Assembly: GCF_013523055.1 (NCBI RefSeq)
Contig: NZ_JAAMQM010000006.1
Coordinates: 62,001 to 126,000 of the forward strand
Length of the DNA stretch: 64,000 nt
Source of the DNA: Pseudomonas capeferrum
GTDB taxonomy: Bacteria > Pseudomonadota > Gammaproteobacteria > Pseudomonadales > Pseudomonadaceae
Reading direction: 5' to 3'
Shown here: one piece after another, positions 55,441 through 64,000 of the stretch
How the letters are laid out: each line of letters begins with the position of its first letter
How positions within the stretch are numbered: the stretch's first letter is position 1
The notes under the pieces: generated by a model
What the model saw: only the letters and a program-made list of their open reading frames with translations
Databases searched by the model: none
Told to the model about the DNA's origin: nothing
Made by a program: the position numbers and the translations under genes

Positions 55441-56226
55441 TCAATGCGGCCGTGTGTCGCTGGCCGCGACCTGCTTGACTTCGGCGAAATCCTCATCGCG
55501 TAACGCGGGTAGCTCCTTGGCGCAATAATCGCTGTCGAGTTTGGTCAGTTCCTTGCATATGTCTTCCAGGCGACCGTCGACGGCTTGCAGATGATCGAGC
55601 AGTTGGCCGATTGCCCGGGCCACCGGGTCCGGCATGTCGCCGCTCACACCATAGGCATCGAAGCCGATCTTTTCGGCCATCGCCTTGCGCCGCGCCTCGA
55701 CCTCGGTGTCTTCGGTCTTGACGATGATGCGCCCGGGTATACCCACGGCAGTGGCGCCAGCCGGGACCTCCTTGGTGACCACGGCATTGGAGCCGATCTT
55801 GGCTCCGGCACCGACGGTGAACGGTCCCAGGACCTTGGCACCCGCGCCCACCACGACACCATTCCCCAGGGTCGGGTGACGCTTGCCTTTGTTCCAGCTG
55901 GTACCGCCCAGGGTCACGCCCTGATAAAGCGTGACGTCGTCGCCGATCTCGGCCGTTTCGCCGATGACGATGCCCATGCCGTGGTCGATGAAGAAGCGCC
56001 GCCCCACCTTGGCACCTGGATGGATTTCGATACCGGTCATCCAGCGACCGAAGTTCGATATCAGCCGTGCCGGCCATTTGAAATCGCGAACCCACAGCGC
56101 ATGGGCGGCGCGATGCAGCCAGATCGCATGCATGCCTGGGTAGCACGTCAGTACGTCGAACGCGTTGCGCGCCGCCGGATCCCGGTGGAACACGCTCTGG
56201 ATATCTTCTCGCAGACGCTCGAACAT
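55441..56226 (-). CDS. cysE: Serine O-acetyltransferase CysE
   Basis: It makes O-acetylserine for cysteine synthesis, supplying the sulfur donor used by IscS. The protein has 261 residues, starting [20 protein letters not shown]. The left-handed beta-helix of hexapeptide repeats ([40 protein letters not shown]) carries the catalytic histidine pair and [20 protein letters not shown]. An extended C-terminal tail (about 190-261) is longer than needed for catalysis. Its ATG abuts the trmJ stop directly (TAG-ATG), so the two are coupled. Confidence 0.95.
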   Translation of the reverse strand: MFERLREDIQSVFHRDPAARNAFDVLTCYPGMHAIWLHRAAHALWVRDFKWPARLISNFGRWMTGIEIHPGAKVGRRFFIDHGMGIVIGETAEIGDDVTLYQGVTLGGTSWNKGKRHPTLGNGVVVGAGAKVLGPFTVGAGAKIGSNAVVTKEVPAGATAVGIPGRIIVKTEDTEVEARRKAMAEKIGFDAYGVSGDMPDPVARAIGQLLDHLQAVDGRLEDICKELTKLDSDYCAKELPALRDEDFAEVKQVAASDTRPH

Positions 56227-57000
56227 CTATTGGTCCTTCCGCTTATGCGGTTCGCCACGGGCCGCTTTCTGGGTCTCCGTGAGGATGCCGCGCAAAATGC
56301 TCATTTCCGAACGATTGACCGCACTTCGCCCGTACAGTCGGCGCAGGCGCGCCATCAGGTGCTTGGGCTTTTCGGGGTCGAGGAAGCCGATCTGCACCAT
56401 GGTTTTCTCCAGGTGCTCGTAGAACAGCTCCATCTCGTCCGTGGTCGCCAGTTCGCTGCTGCGCAGCGACGTGGCTTCGAACTTCTCGACCTTCGACGGC
56501 TCGTCGCTCGCCGCCAGCCAGGCCATGCGCACCTCGTAGGCAAGCACTTGCACGGCGGCCGCCAGATTGAGCGAACTGAAGTCGGGGTTCGACGGAATAT
56601 GCACGTGGAAGTGACATCGCTGCAGCTCCTCGTTGGTCAGGCCGGCGTGCTCGCGACCGAACACCAGCGCGATTTCCTCGCCCTGGCGCGCATGCTCGAT
56701 GACTTTCGAACCACATTCGCGAGGGTCGACGAGCGGCCAGGGAATGCGCCGATCTCGAGCGCTGGTGCCCAGGACCAGGTTGCAGCCGACCAGCGCGTCC
56801 TCGAGGGTCTCGACCACTTGGGCCGCGGCCAGCACATCGTCGGCGCCCGAAGCGCGGGCACTGGCATCATGCGCCGGAAAATCCTGCGGCTGGACCAGCA
56901 CCAGGCGCGACAAGCCCATGTTTTTCATGGCACGCGCAGCGCCGCCGATATTGCCGGGGTGGCTGGTATTGACCAGAACGACACGAATATTTTGCAGCAA
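56227..57000 (-). CDS. trmJ: tRNA (cytidine/uridine-2'-O)-methyltransferase TrmJ
   Basis: A SPOUT-class enzyme that 2'-O-methylates position 32 of tRNAs, 257 residues. It begins MLQNIRVVLVNTSHPGNIGG, with Asn and Arg in the first motif, then VFGREHAGLTNEELQRCHFH and IPSNPDFSSLNLAAAVQVLA forming the trefoil-knot SAM site. The C-terminal extension (about 165-257) is basic. Its stop codon touches the cysE start, and it diverges from suhB. Confidence 0.95.
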   Translation of the reverse strand: MLQNIRVVLVNTSHPGNIGGAARAMKNMGLSRLVLVQPQDFPAHDASARASGADDVLAAAQVVETLEDALVGCNLVLGTSARDRRIPWPLVDPRECGSKVIEHARQGEEIALVFGREHAGLTNEELQRCHFHVHIPSNPDFSSLNLAAAVQVLAYEVRMAWLAASDEPSKVEKFEATSLRSSELATTDEMELFYEHLEKTMVQIGFLDPEKPKHLMARLRRLYGRSAVNRSEMSILRGILTETQKAARGEPHKRKDQ

Positions 57001-57146
57001 GGCGATGTGCTCACGGATGCGGGTAACGGAGACGGAATCTTACATAAGCGACCAGCGTAACGCCATGAAAGCAAATGACGCCCTTCTGCGCGGAAAGTTT
57101 TCTGTTAGAATGTCCGGCTTTCTTTAACGACCCAGGTGAAACGTCC

Positions 57147-57965
57147 ATGCAGCCCATGCTGAATATCGCGCTGCGCGCCGCCCGCAGCGCCAGTGAACTG
57201 ATTTTCCGCTCAATCGAACGCCTGGACACCATCAAGGTGGACGAGAAAGAGGCCAAGGACTACGTCTCCGAGGTCGACCGCGCTGCCGAACAGAGCATCA
57301 TCAATGCCCTGCGCAAGGCCTACCCGAACCATTCCATCCAGGGTGAGGAAACCGGCCTGCACGCAGGCACCGGCGAAGAAGGCAAGGACTACCTGTGGAT
57401 CATCGACCCACTGGACGGCACCACCAACTTCCTGCGTGGCATCCCGCACTTCGCCGTCAGCATCGCCTGCAAATACCGTGGCCGTCTCGAGCACGCCGTG
57501 GTCCTCGATCCGGTTCGCCAGGAAGAGTTCACCGCCAGCCGTGGTCGTGGCGCCCAGCTCAATGGCCGTCGTCTGCGCGTCAGCTCGCGGACCAGCCTGG
57601 ATGGCGCCCTGCTCGGCACGGGCTTCCCGTTCCGCGACAATCAGATGGCCGACCTGGACAACTACCTGGGCATGTTCCGCGCGCTGACCGGCCAGACTGC
57701 CGGCATCCGCCGCGCCGGTTCCGCCAGCCTGGACCTGGCCTATGTGGCCGCGGGCCGCTTCGACGCCTTCTGGGAGTCGGGCCTGTCCGAGTGGGACATG
57801 GCCGCGGGCGTGCTGCTGATTCAGGAAGCGGGTGGCCTGGTGAGCGATTTCACCGGGGGTCACGACTTCCTCGACAAGGGCCACATCGTCGCGGGCAACA
57901 TCAAGTGCTTCAAGGCCGTGCTGACCGCAATCCAGCCGCACCTGCCCGAGTCGCTGAAGCGTTAA
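57147..57965 (+). CDS. suhB: Inositol-1-monophosphatase / rRNA transcription factor SuhB
   Basis: A Mg-dependent phosphatase that in gammaproteobacteria also joins the rRNA antitermination complex. The 272 residues start at ATG 57147. Metal ligands are Glu67/Glu68 (QGEETG) and Asp87 and Asp90 in IDPLDGTTNF (residues 86-95), with the later WDMAAGVLLIQEAGG. CAGGTG upstream is a modest ribosome-binding site, and TAGAAT (57106-57111) is a plausible -10. It diverges from trmJ. Confidence 0.95.
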   Translation: MQPMLNIALRAARSASELIFRSIERLDTIKVDEKEAKDYVSEVDRAAEQSIINALRKAYPNHSIQGEETGLHAGTGEEGKDYLWIIDPLDGTTNFLRGIPHFAVSIACKYRGRLEHAVVLDPVRQEEFTASRGRGAQLNGRRLRVSSRTSLDGALLGTGFPFRDNQMADLDNYLGMFRALTGQTAGIRRAGSASLDLAYVAAGRFDAFWESGLSEWDMAAGVLLIQEAGGLVSDFTGGHDFLDKGHIVAGNIKCFKAVLTAIQPHLPESLKR

Positions 57966-57976
57966 GCGTTTTGCTT

Positions 57977-58013
57977 GCACAAAAAAAGCACCTTCGGGGT
58001 GCTTTTTTTGTGC
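57977..58013 (+). terminator. Rho-independent terminator after suhB
   Basis: GCACAAAAAAAGCACC (57977-57992) is complementary to 57998-58013, with loop TTCGG and a seven-T run on the descending side. It works in both orientations and ends suhB, and probably the convergent glycine-zipper gene too. Confidence 0.92.
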
Positions 58014-58049
58014 CTGCGGATTGTGCTGCTGGCGCCCGAGGAGACGACC

Positions 58050-58598
58050 TCACTGCCCCGAATTCGCCTTGCTCAACACCAGCTTGCCGTTCTCATCCAG
58101 CGGAATGGTCGAACCCGGCTCATGGTCCATCTTGACCTGGCCGACCTTGTCGCCGATCGCATACTTGACGTTATAGCCCACGACCTTCTCGCTCACGTCG
58201 TGGACCGTGCTGCAACGTGTCTGGGTAGTGGTGTAGGTGTCGCGATTCTGCATGCCTTCCTGCACCTTGTTGCCGGCATAACCGCCACCCACGGCACCGG
58301 CGACAGTGGCAATCTTCTTGCCGGTACCGCCACCGACCTGATTGCCCAGCAGGCCACCGGCCACAGCGCCCAGCACGGTACCCGCGATCTGGTGCTGATC
58401 CTTCACCGGCGCCTGACGAGTCACGGTAACGTCCTTGCACACTTCACGCGGTGTCTTCACCTGCTGCTTGATGGGTTGCACGGCAGTGACATCGGCGTAC
58501 TCGGGCCCCTTGTTGACCAAGCTGTAGGTCGCCACGGCACCTCCGGCAGTGACCGCCACAGCACCTAGCACCGCACCTACCAGCATTGACTTGTTCAC
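58050..58598 (-). CDS. Glycine-zipper 2TM-domain envelope protein
   Basis: A 182-residue protein starting at GTG 58598 with AGGAGG 5 bases upstream. The N terminus is a membrane anchor or signal (MNKSMLVGAVLGAVAVTAGG). The central part has the glycine-zipper hairpin IAGTVLGAVAGGLLGNQVGG and KIATVAGAVGGGYAGNKVQE (about residues 80-125), typical of the 17-kDa surface antigen/SlyB group. Single cysteines lie in EVCKDV and TRCSTV, and the C-terminal EKVVGYNVKYAIGDKVGQVK beta domain is standard for the family. It is not a lipoprotein, since there is no lipobox. Members sit in the envelope, and their roles are unclear. Confidence 0.88.
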   Translation of the reverse strand: MNKSMLVGAVLGAVAVTAGGAVATYSLVNKGPEYADVTAVQPIKQQVKTPREVCKDVTVTRQAPVKDQHQIAGTVLGAVAGGLLGNQVGGGTGKKIATVAGAVGGGYAGNKVQEGMQNRDTYTTTQTRCSTVHDVSEKVVGYNVKYAIGDKVGQVKMDHEPGSTIPLDENGKLVLSKANSGQ

Positions 58599-58654
58599 GT
58601 GAACCTCCTGATCCTTTGCTGCGCGTTCGCATCCGCGATTCTCCCTGCCTTGGA

Positions 58655-58689
58655 GCAAAAAAAAGGACGCGAGTTCAACACTCGCGTCC
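58655..58689 (-). terminator. Rho-independent terminator after secF
   Basis: GGACGCGAGT (58665-58674) and ACTCGCGTCC (58680-58689) form a 10-bp stem with a 5-base loop. On the minus strand it is followed by an eight-T tract (58657-58664). Confidence 0.93.
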
Positions 58690-58720
58690 CTTCATGCTCC
58701 GAACGACGCAGGAAAATCCC

Positions 58721-59629
58721 TTATGGGGTCTCGTCCACACCTTCCGCCTTGACCGGCGGAATCAGGTCTTCACTGCTCAGGTTCAGCCAGATCAGCACCA
58801 CGTTGGCGATGTAGATCGACGAGTAGGTACCCGCCATGACACCGATGAACAGCGCCAGGGAAAAGCCGAACAGGTTGTCACCGCCGAAGAACAGCAACGC
58901 GGCGATCGCCAGCAACGTCGAGACCGAGGTAGCGACGGTACGCAACAAAGTCTGGGTGGTCGATACGTTGATGTTCTCGATCAGCGAAGCCTTGCGCATT
59001 ACGCGGAAGTTCTCGCGCACCCGGTCGAAGACCACGATGGTATCGTTGAGCGAGTAACCGATGATCGCCAGCACCGCCGCCAGCACCGTCAGGTCGAAGG
59101 TGATCTGGAAGAACGACAGGATACCCAGCGTCACGATCACGTCGTGGATCAGCGAGACGATGGCGCCGACCGCGAACTTCCACTGGAAGCGGAAAGCCAG
59201 GTAGATCAGGATCCCGCCCAGCGCCAGGAGCATGCCCATGCCGCCCTGGTCGCGCAGCTCTTCACCCACCTGCGGGCCGACGAATTCGACCCGTTTGACC
59301 ACGGCCGGGTTATCGCCTCCGGCCTTCTGCAGGGCTTCAGCCACGCGAGTACCCAGTTGCGGGTCATCGCCAGGCATACGCACCAGCAGGTCGGTGGTCG
59401 CGCCGAAGCTCTGCACCACGGCATCGTGGAAGCCCGATCCGACCAGCTCCTCACGGACCTTTTCCAGATCCGCCGGGCGCTCGTAGGTCAGCTCGATAAG
59501 CGTGCCGCCGGTGAAGTCCAGGCCAAAGTTCAGGCCTTTCTGCCACCAGCTGAACAGCGCCAGTACGGTAAGGAGCACGGTGACGGCGAACGCGACATTG
59601 CGCACGCCCATGAAGTTGATGGTACGCAT
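58721..59629 (-). CDS. secF: Protein translocase subunit SecF
   Basis: With SecD and YajC it uses the proton gradient to pull proteins through SecYEG. It has 302 residues, six membrane helices and a periplasmic head. Landmarks are LNFGLDFTGGTLIELTYERP, the helix-4 region LILIYLAFRFQWKFA-like sequence, and YSLNDTIVVFDRVRENFR. secD ends 9 bases upstream. It is the last gene of queA-tgt-yajC-secD-secF. Confidence 0.96.
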   Translation of the reverse strand: MRTINFMGVRNVAFAVTVLLTVLALFSWWQKGLNFGLDFTGGTLIELTYERPADLEKVREELVGSGFHDAVVQSFGATTDLLVRMPGDDPQLGTRVAEALQKAGGDNPAVVKRVEFVGPQVGEELRDQGGMGMLLALGGILIYLAFRFQWKFAVGAIVSLIHDVIVTLGILSFFQITFDLTVLAAVLAIIGYSLNDTIVVFDRVRENFRVMRKASLIENINVSTTQTLLRTVATSVSTLLAIAALLFFGGDNLFGFSLALFIGVMAGTYSSIYIANVVLIWLNLSSEDLIPPVKAEGVDETP

Positions 59630-59638
59630 GGCAGCCCC

Positions 59639-61504
59639 TTAAACCCACAGCTTCTTGATGTCACGCCCACCACAGGTCAGGTTGACCATGGCACGGGTCA
59701 CCATGACGGCGGTGAACATCGAGGTGAAAATCCCGAGGGACATGGTAACCGCGAAGCCCTTGACCGGACCGGTACCCATGGCGAAGAGGATGCCGCCCAC
59801 CAGCAAGCTGGTCAGGTTGGCATCGATGATCGCCGTGTAGGCACGGTTGAAGCCTTCGTGGATGGCGCGCTGCACGGACATGCCGGCTTTCATCTCTTCG
59901 CGAATACGCGAGAAGATCAGTACGTTGGCATCGACCGCCATACCCATGGTCAGGACGATACCGGCAATACCCGGCAGGGTCAGGGTGGCTCCCAGCAGCG
60001 ACATCAGCGCGAGCAGCAGGACCATGTTGCCGGCCAGGGCAATGGTCGCGATCACACCGAAGGCGCGATAGATGGCGATGATGAACAGCGAGACGAACAG
60101 CATGCCCCACAGCGACGCATCGATACCCTTGGTGATGTTGTCGGCACCCAGGCTCGGACCGATGGTGCGCTCTTCGGCGAAGTACATCGGCGCGGCCAGG
60201 CCACCGGCACGCAGCAGCAGGGCCAGTTCGGACGATTCGCCCTGACCGTTCAGGCCGGTGATGCGGAACTGACTGCCCAGTGGCGACTGGATGGTCGCCA
60301 GGCTGATGATCTTCTTCTCTTCCTGGAAGGTCTGGACCGGGACGTCCTTCTCCACACCGTCGACCACCTGCTTGGTGTAGCGAGTGATCGGCTTCTGCTC
60401 GATGAAGATCACTGCCATGCTGCGACCCACGTTGCTGCGGGTGGCGCGACTCATCAACTCGCCACCGTGGCCATCCAGGCGGATGTTCACCTGCGGACGG
60501 CCATGCTCGTCGAAGCCGGCCTGGGCGTCGGTCACCTGGTCACCGGTGATGATCAGCCCACGCTCGACCGGCGCGGAACGACCACCCTCGCGGAACTCGA
60601 ACACCTCGGTCGTGGCGCGGGATGCGCCAGGCTCGGCACCGAAGCGGAACTCCAGGTTGGCGGTCTTGCCGAGGATACGCTTGGCCTCGGCCGTGTCCTG
60701 CACGCCCGGCAGTTCGACCACGATACGGTTGGCGCCCTGGCGCTGGACCAGCGGCTCGGCCACGCCCAGCTCGTTGACCCGGTTACGCACCGTGGTCAGG
60801 TTCTGCTTGATCGAGTATTCGCGGATCTCGGCGACTTTCGCTTGCGTGATCGCCAGACGCAGCACGGCAAGCTCGTTGCGCTCGCTGGCGGTCAGGTCGA
60901 AATCGTTGAAATTCTTGCGGATCAGGCTGCGGGCCTGCTCGCGGGTTGCATCGTCGGAGAAGCCCAGCTGGATACCGCCATCCTGCTGAGGCAGGCTGCG
61001 GTAGCGGATGCGCTCTTTGCGCAGCAAGGTCTTCACTTCGCCTTCATAGACTTTCAGGCGTGCGTCCATGGCCTTGTCCATGTCCACTTCCAGCAGGAAG
61101 TGCACACCACCGGACAGGTCCAGGCCCATCTTCATCGGGCTCGCGCCAAGATTGCGCAGCCATTGCGGGGTGGTCGGAGCCAGGTTGAGAGCCACGACAT
61201 AATCATCGCCCAGGGCCTTGCGCACTACATCCTTGGCCGGCAGTTGCTGCTCCTGGTTCGCCAGGCGCACCAGCGCGCCCCTGCCCTGCTCGCCCAGGCT
61301 GGCGCCCTTCACGGCGATGCCGGCATCGGCCAACGACTTGCTCACACGATCCAGGTCGGCCTGGGTCACTTGCAACGCCGTGCTGGCGCCACTGATCTGT
61401 ACCGCCGGATCGTCAGGGTAGAGGTTGGGAGCGGAATAAATGAAACCGATCGCCAGTACCGCCAGGATCAGTGCGTATTTCCACAGAGGGTATTTGTTCA
61501 GCAT
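59639..61504 (-). CDS. secD: Protein translocase subunit SecD
   Basis: The larger partner of SecF, 621 residues from ATG 61504; GTG one codon earlier is the alternative and both have weak ribosome-binding sites. The first helix (YPLWKYALILAVLAIGFIYS) is followed by the large periplasmic P1 domain with LGLDLSGGVHFLLEVDMDKA and RVNELGVAEPLVQRQGANRI. The C-terminal membrane half contains GIAGIVLTMGMAVDANVLIF, whose Asp is the conserved proton-relay residue, and FNRAYTAIIDANLTSL. yajC lies 63 bases upstream. Confidence 0.96.
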   Translation of the reverse strand: MLNKYPLWKYALILAVLAIGFIYSAPNLYPDDPAVQISGASTALQVTQADLDRVSKSLADAGIAVKGASLGEQGRGALVRLANQEQQLPAKDVVRKALGDDYVVALNLAPTTPQWLRNLGASPMKMGLDLSGGVHFLLEVDMDKAMDARLKVYEGEVKTLLRKERIRYRSLPQQDGGIQLGFSDDATREQARSLIRKNFNDFDLTASERNELAVLRLAITQAKVAEIREYSIKQNLTTVRNRVNELGVAEPLVQRQGANRIVVELPGVQDTAEAKRILGKTANLEFRFGAEPGASRATTEVFEFREGGRSAPVERGLIITGDQVTDAQAGFDEHGRPQVNIRLDGHGGELMSRATRSNVGRSMAVIFIEQKPITRYTKQVVDGVEKDVPVQTFQEEKKIISLATIQSPLGSQFRITGLNGQGESSELALLLRAGGLAAPMYFAEERTIGPSLGADNITKGIDASLWGMLFVSLFIIAIYRAFGVIATIALAGNMVLLLALMSLLGATLTLPGIAGIVLTMGMAVDANVLIFSRIREEMKAGMSVQRAIHEGFNRAYTAIIDANLTSLLVGGILFAMGTGPVKGFAVTMSLGIFTSMFTAVMVTRAMVNLTCGGRDIKKLWV

Positions 61505-61567
61505 CACGCCGCCCGTTCAAGACGCGGGGCGCGTTGCGCGCCCCGACGAGGATAGAAAACCGGTAAC

Positions 61568-61903
61568 TCAGATAGCCTTGAGCGTACCTTTTGGCAGGGT
61601 CGCCGCCACGGCGCCCTTCTGGAACTTCAGTTCGACGTTGTCGGACACTTCCAGGACCACGAAGTCATCGGCAACCTTGACGATCTTGCCGGCGATACCG
61701 CCGTTGGTGACGACTTCGTCGCCCTTCTGCAGATTGCCCAGCAGGTTCTTCTGCTGTTTGGCGCGCTTGGCCTGCGGACGCCAGATCATCAGGTAGAAGA
61801 TGACCAGGAAACCGACCAGGAAGATCCATTCGAAGCCGGTGCCGGCAGGACCTACGGCAGGGGCAGCAGCGTCGGCGTACGCGGCGGGAATCAGAAAGCT
61901 CAT
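61568..61903 (-). CDS. yajC: Sec translocon accessory subunit YajC
   Basis: A 111-residue membrane protein with one helix (FEWIFLVGFLVIFYLMIW, about residues 22-41), then the basic cytoplasmic RPQAKRAKQQKNLL and a beta-domain (GDEVVTNGGIAGKIVKVADD). GGAG 6 bases before ATG 61903 fixes the start. It lies in the tgt-secD operon. Confidence 0.96.
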   Translation of the reverse strand: MSFLIPAAYADAAAPAVGPAGTGFEWIFLVGFLVIFYLMIWRPQAKRAKQQKNLLGNLQKGDEVVTNGGIAGKIVKVADDFVVLEVSDNVELKFQKGAVAATLPKGTLKAI

Positions 61904-61957
61904 GTGGCACTCCAGTTGCAAAATCGCAAGGTTGTTATTTGCGGTATACGAAGGGAC

Positions 61958-64000
<2,043 letters not shown>

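Noticed and set aside
58586..61555. 989-codon plus-strand frame opposite secF and secD
   Set aside because: Antisense shadow of two unmistakable genes; the product is Gln/His/Arg-rich with no domain.

Overview
The window is a 64 kb piece of a GC-rich gammaproteobacterial chromosome. Its gene content and order match the Pseudomonas putida group. The diagnostic blocks are roxSR next to a dpp dipeptide operon, speC, a piuC/piuA iron locus, and the der-bamB-yfgM-hisS-ispG-rodZ-pilF-rlmN-ndk-isc-cysE-trmJ-suhB-secFD-yajC-tgt-queA run. Protein-level resemblance to P. putida (RoxSR, SpeC, Tgt) supports this. The assignment rests on recalled synteny and sequence, because no search was run. I see no phage, plasmid, integron, CRISPR array, tRNA or rRNA.

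Layout. 1-4.1 kb: gatA (5' truncated by the window), gatB, a short RlpA-type lipoprotein and a Ca2+/cation antiporter with an apparent AUU start. 4.2-6.5 kb (minus): aroP and an AEC-family permease. 7-8.8 kb (minus): the redox-sensing pair roxS-roxR. 9-20.7 kb (plus): a SIMPL-domain protein, then a peptide-uptake cluster of three DppA-type binding proteins, an OprD-type porin and dppBCDF. 20.8-24.7 kb (minus): a 23-residue membrane microprotein, a 320-residue membrane protein, prfC and an unknown gene. 25.1-28.5 kb (plus): an osmoprotectant ABC transporter. 29.3-30.4 kb: speC behind an unusually long AT-rich leader. 30.9-37.5 kb: an iron locus with piuC and a Sel1 protein (minus) divergent from a piuA-type receptor and a PepSY-flavodoxin-reductase fusion (plus), with two Fur-like sites between. 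38-40 kb (minus): an omega-amidase-like nitrilase and a methionine-type aminotransferase that overlap. 40.4-57 kb (minus): housekeeping genes, including the complete iscRSUA-hscBA-fdx-iscX operon with IscR-like sites. 57-64 kb: suhB (plus), a glycine-zipper protein, secF, secD, yajC, tgt and queA (minus; queA is cut by the window edge).

Functionally, the window couples nutrient capture (peptides, osmoprotectants, aromatic amino acids, catecholate-type ferric siderophores) to core translation and RNA modification (gatAB, prfC, hisS, rlmN, trmJ, tgt, queA), envelope assembly (bamB, secDF-yajC, rodZ, pilF) and Fe-S cluster biogenesis.

The non-coding spaces hold most of the unusual material. At least six REP/REPIN-like inverted pairs of more than one subtype are present. 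Some are nested in larger palindromes, and one is flanked by 13-bp direct repeats. Stem-loops lacking U-tracts follow each binding-protein or porin gene of the dpp cluster. There is a sigma-54-like promoter with a hairpin ahead of the microprotein gene pair, a TATAAT box inside the isc terminator loop, and a long speC leader with a candidate leader peptide. I found no clear-cut new defence or mobile system. The best candidates for undescribed biology are the 320-aa/23-aa membrane pair, the speC leader and the antiporter with a substituted ion-site residue.
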